A stretch of 55,652 bases of DNA from Rhodospirillum sp. UBA1311 (lineage in GTDB: Bacteria > Pseudomonadota > Alphaproteobacteria > Rhodospirillales > Rhodospirillaceae). This document shows, in pieces, positions 50,400 through 55,652 of this stretch (the stretch's first letter is position 1; each line of letters opens with the position of its first letter). The stretch covers positions 6,985 through 62,636 of the forward strand of contig DBTR01000013.1 of NCBI GenBank assembly GCA_002307145.1. The letters are read 5' to 3'. Both the position numbers and the translations under genes were made by a program. The notes under the pieces were generated by a model. The model made no database searches. It was not told the DNA's origin and was given only the letters and a program-made list of their open reading frames with translations.

Positions 50400-51112
50400 C
50401 GGATTTCGGACTCCACGATGGTCTCTCCGGCGGCGACGGCGGCATCGAGGTCAGCGGCCTCCGCCGCGCTCACCGGCACGAAGCGCACCGCGTCGCCCGC
50501 CGCGAGCAGAAACGGCTCGGGTCGCGCCGGGTCGAACAGCCGCAACGGCGTGCGCCCGACGAAGCGCCAGCCGCTCGGCCCCGCGACCGAGTTGATGTTG
50601 GCCTGTTCGCCGCCGATCCCCACCGCCCCGGCTTCGAGGCGCTGGCGCGGCGTCGGCAGGCGCGGCGTGTGCAAAAGAGCGGGCAGGCCGCCGAGATAGG
50701 CGAACCCCGGCGCGAAGCCGATCATGTAGACGCGGTACTCGGGCGAGACGAACAGCGCGATCAGTTCCTCCACCGAGAGCGACTTCATCCGCGCCAGGTC
50801 TTCGAGGTCGAGCCCGGCGCTGCCGCCGAACAGCAACGGCACGCGCCACAACCGCGACGCCGACGCCGCGTCGGAAATCGCTGCGGCGCGGCGCTGCACG
50901 GCCTCGGCCAGAGCCGCGCCGCGCACCGCTTCCGGGTCGTAGCAGACCAGGAGCGAGCGATAACTCGGCACCGTCTCGCGCACCCCCGGCAACGGATCGT
51001 CGCCGAGGGATTTGGCCAACGCGATCACCCGCGCGTTGACCGAAGCGTCGATGCGGCTGGAGAACTCAACCGCAAGCGCCTGGTCTCCGGCGCACAACAC
51101 TTTCGGCGTCAT
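50396..51112 (-). CDS. pxpB: 5-oxoprolinase subunit B (KipI family)
   Basis: 238 residues from ATG 51112, sharing one base with the dctM stop (TGATG). Family segments are GDQALAVEFSSRIDASVNARV near the N-terminus, ETVPSYRSLLVCYDP, and the FAPGFAYLGGLP motif. The next segment is PRQRLEAGAVGIGGEQANI. It is the partner of PxpC. In most genomes pxpA lies in the same run of genes; here it is on the other strand across a divergent promoter, with the TRAP transporter between. Confidence 0.92.
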   Translation of the reverse strand: MTPKVLCAGDQALAVEFSSRIDASVNARVIALAKSLGDDPLPGVRETVPSYRSLLVCYDPEAVRGAALAEAVQRRAAAISDAASASRLWRVPLLFGGSAGLDLEDLARMKSLSVEELIALFVSPEYRVYMIGFAPGFAYLGGLPALLHTPRLPTPRQRLEAGAVGIGGEQANINSVAGPSGWRFVGRTPLRLFDPARPEPFLLAAGDAVRFVPVSAAEAADLDAAVAAGETIVESEIR

Positions 51113-52425
51113 CAGACGTTCCTCGACGCCAGGAGATTGGGCAGCCAGTCGATCACGCCCGGGAAGCAGGCGATCACGATCGTGAACGCCGCCGTGATCA
51201 GGAAGAACGGCAAGGCGGCGCGCGCGACGGTCCCGATCTTGCCGCCGACCAACCGCTGGATCACGATCAGGTTGAAGCCCACCGGCGGGGTGATCTGCGC
51301 CATCTCGACGACCAGGACGAGGAAGATGCCGAACCAGATCTTGTTGTACCCGGCGGCCAGCACCAGCGGCAGGGTGATCGGCAAGGTCATGACGATGCAG
51401 GACATGCCTTCCATGAAGCAGCCGAGGATGGTGTAGAACACCAGCAGCACGACCACCAAGGCGATCGGCGAAAGCCCGAGTCCCTGGATTTCGCCCGCGA
51501 TGAAGCGCGGCAGGCCGAGGTATCCCAGACCGACCGAGAGGAACATCGCGCCGACGATGATCAGCCCGATCATCGCGCAGGTCTGCGACGCGTGGTACAA
51601 CGATTCGCCGAGAATCCGCCACGAAAGCGCCTTCTGCCAAACCCCGAGGGCGAGCGAGCCCGCGACGCCGACGGACGCCGCCTCGGTCGGCGACGCGAGA
51701 CCGCCATACATCGAGCCGATCACCGCGAAGATCAGCAGAAACAGCGGCCCCAGGCCTTCGCGATGCAGGGTCGCGAGCTTCTCGCGGAAGGTCATGCGGT
51801 CGGGCGCGGCACCGACCAGAGACGGGTTCAGGACCGCGCGCACGCCGATATAGATCATGTACGACGACGCGAGCAGGATTCCCGGCACGATCCCTGCCAT
51901 GAACAGCTTGAGGATCGATTCCTCGGCAAGCACGCCGTAGATGATCATGATCGTGGAGGGCGGGATGAGGAAACCGAGCGTTCCCGCACCGGCCAAACTG
52001 CCGGTGACGAGATCGCGGTCGTAACCCTTGGCGATCAGTTCCTTCGCGGTGATCCGCCCCACCGTCGCGGTGGTCGCGGCGGAAGAGCCGGACACCGCCG
52101 CGAAGAGCGTCGACGCGAGGACGGTAACGTGCGCCATGCGCCCGGGAAGGCGGCGCGTCCAGGGTGCGAGGCCGGTGAACAGGGCCTCCGAAACCCGGGT
52201 GTGGAACAGCAGTTCCGCCATCAGGATGAACAGCGGCAAGGCCAGCATTTCCATGCTTACCGAGGAATTCCAAGCCTGCTGGGCAAGGAGCTTTTCCACC
52301 GGCATGCTCGGGCGGAAGATGGCGATGGTGCCGATCCCGGTCCCGATCAGGCCGAGGCCGACCCACACCCCGGCGCCGAGGAGCAAGGTCATCAGACCGA
52401 TAAGGGTCAAACCGATTTTACCCAT
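51112..52425 (-). CDS. dctM: TRAP transporter large permease DctM
   Basis: 437 residues with about 12 membrane helices. Family marks are LALPLFILMAELLFHTRVSE, the FAAVSGSSAATTATVGRIT segment for substrate and Na+, GAGTLGFLIPPSTIMIIYG, and VEMAQITPPVGFNLIVIQ. It imports the substrate of the oxoprolinase operon. It starts at ATG 52425, sharing one base with the dctQ stop. Confidence 0.94.
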   Translation of the reverse strand: MGKIGLTLIGLMTLLLGAGVWVGLGLIGTGIGTIAIFRPSMPVEKLLAQQAWNSSVSMEMLALPLFILMAELLFHTRVSEALFTGLAPWTRRLPGRMAHVTVLASTLFAAVSGSSAATTATVGRITAKELIAKGYDRDLVTGSLAGAGTLGFLIPPSTIMIIYGVLAEESILKLFMAGIVPGILLASSYMIYIGVRAVLNPSLVGAAPDRMTFREKLATLHREGLGPLFLLIFAVIGSMYGGLASPTEAASVGVAGSLALGVWQKALSWRILGESLYHASQTCAMIGLIIVGAMFLSVGLGYLGLPRFIAGEIQGLGLSPIALVVVLLVFYTILGCFMEGMSCIVMTLPITLPLVLAAGYNKIWFGIFLVLVVEMAQITPPVGFNLIVIQRLVGGKIGTVARAALPFFLITAAFTIVIACFPGVIDWLPNLLASRNV

Positions 52426-52967
52426 TACACTGCTTCCTCGATCGAAGTTTGCGCCACCGGCATTTCGCCGCGCAATGCGCGCAGGAACTGCGCCACCAAC
52501 TGGAGGACGAAGATCGCCGAGCCGACCGTCATCACGCCCTGGGGAATCCAGAGCGGCGTCTTCACCACGGACGCCGCCACCGAGCCGCGCACGAACGACA
52601 GGTAGGCCATGTTGCCAAGCGCATAGGTGAGCCCGCAGGCGATCGCAAAGCCTACGGCGCATGCCGCGAGATTGAGCAGGATCACGCCGCGAGGCGGCAG
52701 CACGTCGAACAGGGCGGTGACCCGCACGTGGCTGCCGCTCTTGAGCGCGTTGCCCGACGACAGCAGGAAGCACCCGCCCATCATGTACGCCGAGAAATCC
52801 CAGCTGAACGAAATGCTGGTACCGAGAATGTTGCGGCTCAACACCTCCAGCGCGACGAGGACGAATATCCCCGCGAGGCAGATGCTGCCGCCGACGCACG
52901 CGCCGAACGTCAGTGCGTCGATCTTCGAAATCACGGCCTCGAAGCGGCCGCTTTCGGCATTGGTCAT
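52425..52967 (-). CDS. dctQ: TRAP transporter small permease DctQ
   Basis: 180 residues with four membrane helices (about 25-48, 58-78, 97-120, 140-162). ALEVLSRNILGTSISFSWDF and SGSHVRVTALFDVLPPRG match the DctQ family. It starts 52 bases after the dctP stop, behind a stable RNA hairpin. It pairs with DctM and couples to the DctP binding protein. Confidence 0.9.
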   Translation of the reverse strand: MTNAESGRFEAVISKIDALTFGACVGGSICLAGIFVLVALEVLSRNILGTSISFSWDFSAYMMGGCFLLSSGNALKSGSHVRVTALFDVLPPRGVILLNLAACAVGFAIACGLTYALGNMAYLSFVRGSVAASVVKTPLWIPQGVMTVGSAIFVLQLVAQFLRALRGEMPVAQTSIEEAV

Positions 52968-52990
52968 GGTCGGGAAACCTCCAAGGCGAT

Positions 52991-53010
52991 GGGGCGCCCG
53001 AAGGCGCCCC
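52991..53010 (-). promoter_or_regulatory. C(UUCG)G hairpin between dctP and dctQ
   Basis: Read on the minus strand, GGGGCGCC-TTCG-GGCGCCCC forms a perfect 8-bp GC stem closed by a UUCG tetraloop, one of the most stable RNA loops. It begins 9 bases after the dctP stop and is not followed by a T-run. It probably stabilises the dctP message or partly attenuates downstream transcription, giving more binding protein than permease. Confidence 0.7.
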
Positions 53011-53018
53011 TCAAGCCA

Positions 53019-54002
53019 TCAGTTGCGGGCCTTGAGGTAGGCGTCGATATACGGGGCGGATTCCGGCACGCGAGCCTTGAACGCGTCCCACATCGGCTGG
53101 GCGCGCTTCATCAGCTCAGCCTTCAATTCCGGCGAAGGTTCGGTGATGTTGACGCCGTGCGACTTCAGGATTTCCAGCTTCTTCGCATCCTCGGCCCGGC
53201 TGACCAGCCAGAACTGGCCTTCGAGGCGCTTCGCGGCATCCTCGATTGCGATCTGGTCCTTCGGCGAGAGCGCCTTCCAGGCATCGAGATTGACGGTCAC
53301 GATGTTGCTGGAGGCCTGCCAGTTGAAGGTGTTCATGTTGGACAGGAATTCCCAGAAGGCGCCGTCGACGCCCGAGGACGACGAGGTGGTCACGCCGGTG
53401 ATCGTGCCCGCGGCAAGGGAAGGAACCACTTCGCCCCAGGGCATCTGCAACGGCGAGGCGCCAAGGCGCGTGAAGAAGTCGTGCCCGTTCGCGTCGACGA
53501 CACGGAGCTTGAGACCGGCAAGATCGCCGATGGTCTTGATCGGCTGCTTCGAGTACACCGCCTGGCCCGGCCACGGCACCATGTAGAGCAGCTTCTGATT
53601 CATCTTCGCGGCGACTTCCTCCACCTTGGGGCGGAAGAACTTATGCAGCAACGCAAGGTCCTGCATCGTCGGCGCCAGGAACGGCAGGGTCTCGATACCC
53701 AGCACCGGCGCCTCACCGACCTGCTGGTTCATCAGGATGTCCGCGACCGGCACCAGACCGTCGCGCACCGCCGCCATGCCTTCCGGGCCCTTGATCCCAA
53801 GCGCGCCGCCCGAATGCACGGTGATGACCACGTCGCCCTTGGTCACCTTCTTCACCTCGTCGGCGAAGGCCTTGGCGTCCTGGGTGTGGAAGTTTCCTTC
53901 CGGCCAGACCACGGACATATCCCAGCGGGTTTCCGCCAGTGCGGGAGTGGCGGCCAGGGCAATCGCCGCCACCAGTGCGGCGCGGATACCGAGTGTCTTC
54001 AT
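53019..54002 (-). CDS. dctP: TRAP transporter solute-binding protein DctP
   Basis: 327 residues from ATG 54002 (GAGGG 9 bases upstream); an ATG at 54008 would add two residues. The signal peptide ends near ALA-ET (about 23). DctP features are RWDMSVVWPEGNFHTQDAKA, GDVVITVHSGGALGIKG, GIETLPFLAPT, and GLKLRVVDANGHDFFTRLGA with the conserved Arg for a carboxylate. It is the first gene of the eleven-gene operon, so its ligand should be the operon's substrate, a carboxylate such as 5-oxoproline or another lactam/ureido acid (inference). Confidence 0.93.
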   Translation of the reverse strand: MKTLGIRAALVAAIALAATPALAETRWDMSVVWPEGNFHTQDAKAFADEVKKVTKGDVVITVHSGGALGIKGPEGMAAVRDGLVPVADILMNQQVGEAPVLGIETLPFLAPTMQDLALLHKFFRPKVEEVAAKMNQKLLYMVPWPGQAVYSKQPIKTIGDLAGLKLRVVDANGHDFFTRLGASPLQMPWGEVVPSLAAGTITGVTTSSSSGVDGAFWEFLSNMNTFNWQASSNIVTVNLDAWKALSPKDQIAIEDAAKRLEGQFWLVSRAEDAKKLEILKSHGVNITEPSPELKAELMKRAQPMWDAFKARVPESAPYIDAYLKARN

Positions 54003-54071
54003 CGTCATAATCCCTCTTGTCGAATAGGAGCAGCGGCTCGGAAAAGCGGAGCGCAAATGGCTTGCCATTTC

Positions 54072-54079
54072 GGTATACC
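54072..54079. promoter_or_regulatory. Candidate FCD-GntR operator in the dctP / pxpA divergent region
   Basis: GGTATACC (flanked TC...AC) is an 8-bp palindrome of the shape bound by many FCD-type GntR regulators. It lies 70 bases from the dctP start and 122 from the pxpA start. A second palindrome, CAAATTTG, lies at 54141-54148. The GGTATACC octamer also occurs inside the S24 gene (2665-2672), so the motif alone is not specific. Confidence 0.4.
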
Positions 54080-54200
54080 ACCTGTATGTCCGTGGGGAGG
54101 GATCGTATGATGCTTTTTTGCGCAAATCAACGCCATGATGCAAATTTGTGCTAAAACTCGAAAATTCGACGCGATTCCCGAGGCTTGACAGGAGGTTGCA

Positions 54201-54983
54201 ATGGCCACTTCGGTGGATTTGAACTGCGACATGGGAGAAGGGTTCGGCGCCTACACCATCGGTGACGACGCCGCGATGATGGAGTTGATCACCACCGCCA
54301 ACATCGCGTGCGGCTTCCATGCGGGCGACCCGGCGGTGATGCGGCGCACGATCCTCGCCGCCAAGGCGAAGGGCGTCGCGATCGGCGCGCATCCGTCGTT
54401 CATGGACCTCTACGGCTTTGGACGGCGCAGGATTTTCGGCGACCGGCCGGAAGACCTCGAAGCCCAGCTGATCTATCAGATCGCCGCGATCCAGGGCATG
54501 GCGCACGCCCTCGACTGGCCGATCACCCACGTCAAGACCCACGGCGCGCTCGGCAACATCGCCGCCGAGGACGCCGACCTCGCGGCGCTCTGCGTGCGCG
54601 CGATCAAGGCGGTCGACCCGAGTCTCGCCTTCATCACCCTGCCCTACTCGGAAACCATGAAAGCGGCGGAACGCGCCGGTTTGTGCGTCGCCTGCGAGGT
54701 CTACGCCGACCGCACCTACGACGACAACGGCATGCTCACCTCGCGCCAGCGCCCCGACGCGGTAATCCACGATCCGCAAAAAAGCGTCGAGCAGGTGCTG
54801 TGCATGGTGCGCGACGGCTTCATCCCGACCGTCGGCGGGCGCAAGCTCGAAGTCGACGCCGCCACCTTGTGCATTCACGGCGACACCCCCGGCGCGGTCG
54901 CCACCGCCGCCGCCCTGCGCGCCACCATGGCGGCCGAAGGCATCCGCTTCGCGCCGTTCGCCCTCCCCACCGCAAACGCCTGA
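54201..54983 (+). CDS. pxpA: 5-oxoprolinase subunit A (LamB/YcsF family)
   Basis: 260 residues with an ideal AGGAGG site. Family signatures are VDLNCDMGEGFGAYTIGDD, ITTANIACGFHAGDPAVM, GVAIGAHPSFMDLYGFGRR, HVKTHGALGN and CIHGDTPGAV. It should combine with PxpB and PxpC, encoded on the opposite strand, into the ATP-dependent lactamase that opens 5-oxoproline to glutamate. Its separation from pxpBC by the TRAP genes and a divergent promoter is unusual. The DapA-family gene follows 11 bases later. Confidence 0.93.
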   Translation: MATSVDLNCDMGEGFGAYTIGDDAAMMELITTANIACGFHAGDPAVMRRTILAAKAKGVAIGAHPSFMDLYGFGRRRIFGDRPEDLEAQLIYQIAAIQGMAHALDWPITHVKTHGALGNIAAEDADLAALCVRAIKAVDPSLAFITLPYSETMKAAERAGLCVACEVYADRTYDDNGMLTSRQRPDAVIHDPQKSVEQVLCMVRDGFIPTVGGRKLEVDAATLCIHGDTPGAVATAAALRATMAAEGIRFAPFALPTANA

Positions 54984-54994
54984 GGATTCCGTTC

Positions 54995-55652
54995 ATGACG
55001 ACCCTGATCGACCGCAACACGCGCGGCGTCTACATCATCTGCGCGACGCCGTTCACCGCGAACGGCGCCATCGACCTCCCCAGCCTCGACCGCCTCCTGG
55101 AGTTCTACGTGGACTCGGGCGTTAACGGCATCACCGTCCTCGGCATCATGGGCGAGGCGGACAAGCTCACTCCCGACGAGCGCCGTGCGGTGTTCGACCG
55201 CGTGATGACCCGCCTCGACGGCCGGATTCCGGTGATCGCGGGCGTTTCCGACGCCGGCATGGGCAACCTCGCCGACATCACCAAGTTCGCGATGGACAAG
55301 GGCGCGGCGGGCGTGATGGTCGCGCCGAGCCGGGGCACGCCGCGCGAAGACCGCGTGCTCGCCTACTTCCACCAGGTCTGCGCCGCGATCGGCCCGGACG
55401 TTCCGGTGGTCTACCAGGACTTCCCCCAGACCACCGGCGTGCCGATCTCGGCGCGCGGCATCCTCGAACTCACCCGCGACCTGCCGCAGATCGCCATGCT
55501 GAAGCACGAGGAAAGCCCGGCGCTGGCTAAGATCACCGCGATCCGCCAAGCCGAAAAAACCGGTTCGCCGCGCCTCTCGATCCTCTGCGGCAACGGCGGC
55601 CTCTACCTGCCGCAGGAACTGATGCGCGGCGCCGACGGCGCGATGACCGGCT
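54995..55652 (+). CDS. DapA-family aldolase/lyase, 3' end cut by window
   Basis: 219 complete codons are visible and the frame is still open at the window edge. The (beta/alpha)8 barrel starts with GVYIICATPFTANGAIDLPS. VLGIMGEADKLTPDER replaces the usual GTTGE loop, YQDFPQTTG carries the general-acid Tyr, and IAMLKHEESP holds the Schiff-base Lys. It belongs to the dihydrodipicolinate synthase/N-acetylneuraminate lyase superfamily and probably cleaves or forms a 2-keto acid with pyruvate. It is not the biosynthetic DapA, given its place after pxpA. Confidence 0.88.
   Translation, partial: MTTLIDRNTRGVYIICATPFTANGAIDLPSLDRLLEFYVDSGVNGITVLGIMGEADKLTPDERRAVFDRVMTRLDGRIPVIAGVSDAGMGNLADITKFAMDKGAAGVMVAPSRGTPREDRVLAYFHQVCAAIGPDVPVVYQDFPQTTGVPISARGILELTRDLPQIAMLKHEESPALAKITAIRQAEKTGSPRLSILCGNGGLYLPQELMRGADGAMTG

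Overview
The window is high-GC DNA packed with overlapping start/stop codons. It carries three chemoreceptors, a GGDEF protein, two TRAP transporters, one TctABC transporter and FCD-type GntR and LysR regulators. This suggests a free-living or host-associated, metabolically versatile alphaproteobacterium, probably near Rhodospirillales. That placement is inferred from gene style and chemoreceptor sequence, not from a marker gene. No rRNA, tRNA, CRISPR array, insertion sequence or prophage block is visible. Both ends cut through genes.

Layout. 1-4458: two similar chemoreceptor genes on the minus strand flank an 860-base non-coding stretch and a small S24-type repressor that lacks its protease residues. 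4559-7460: a SAM hydrolase gene and a hydroxyisobutyrate/tartronate-semialdehyde reductase-like gene, divergent from a tartrate/D-malate dehydrogenase gene. 7512-15608: OmpW porin, PAS-GGDEF cyclase, a TRAP transporter (dctPQM), a Cache-domain chemoreceptor and an MFS carrier. 15910-21476: a Na+/H+ antiporter, then a PrpR-like regulator with a degenerate AAA+ domain upstream of an acid-sugar kinase and a PdxA2-type dehydrogenase, a likely threonate/erythronate route to dihydroxyacetone phosphate. 21520-22635: a THUMP RNA methyltransferase.

22632-30761 holds the lower gallate (4-oxalomesaconate) pathway galB-galC-galD. It is divergent from a DUF1932 dehydrogenase and a LysR regulator with two DNA-binding domains, and is followed by a TctCAB transporter. 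A 17-base LysR-type box occurs both in the galB/DUF1932 promoter region and between lysR and tctC, so one regulator may control both units.

30879-40795 is a complete ferric-siderophore uptake operon: FecI sigma factor, FecR, STN-type TonB receptor, periplasmic esterase, binding protein, permease, ATPase, DUF2218 protein, ExbB, ExbD and TonB. Palindromes precede fecI and the receptor. 40780-43070 is a divergent LD-carboxypeptidase / Mur-ligase pair that looks like murein peptide recycling.

43568-54002 (minus strand) is an eleven-gene, nearly gapless operon: TRAP transporter (dctP, dctQ, dctM), pxpB, pxpC, GntR, 2-hydroxyacid dehydrogenase, M20 carbamoylase-like amidase, second GntR, creatinase-fold M24 protein and M20 ArgE-like deacylase. 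It is divergent from pxpA and a DapA-family aldolase/lyase. This is the best candidate for an undescribed catabolic system. I infer import and ring opening of a lactam or cyclic ureide, followed by amide cleavage, but the substrate cannot be read from the sequence.
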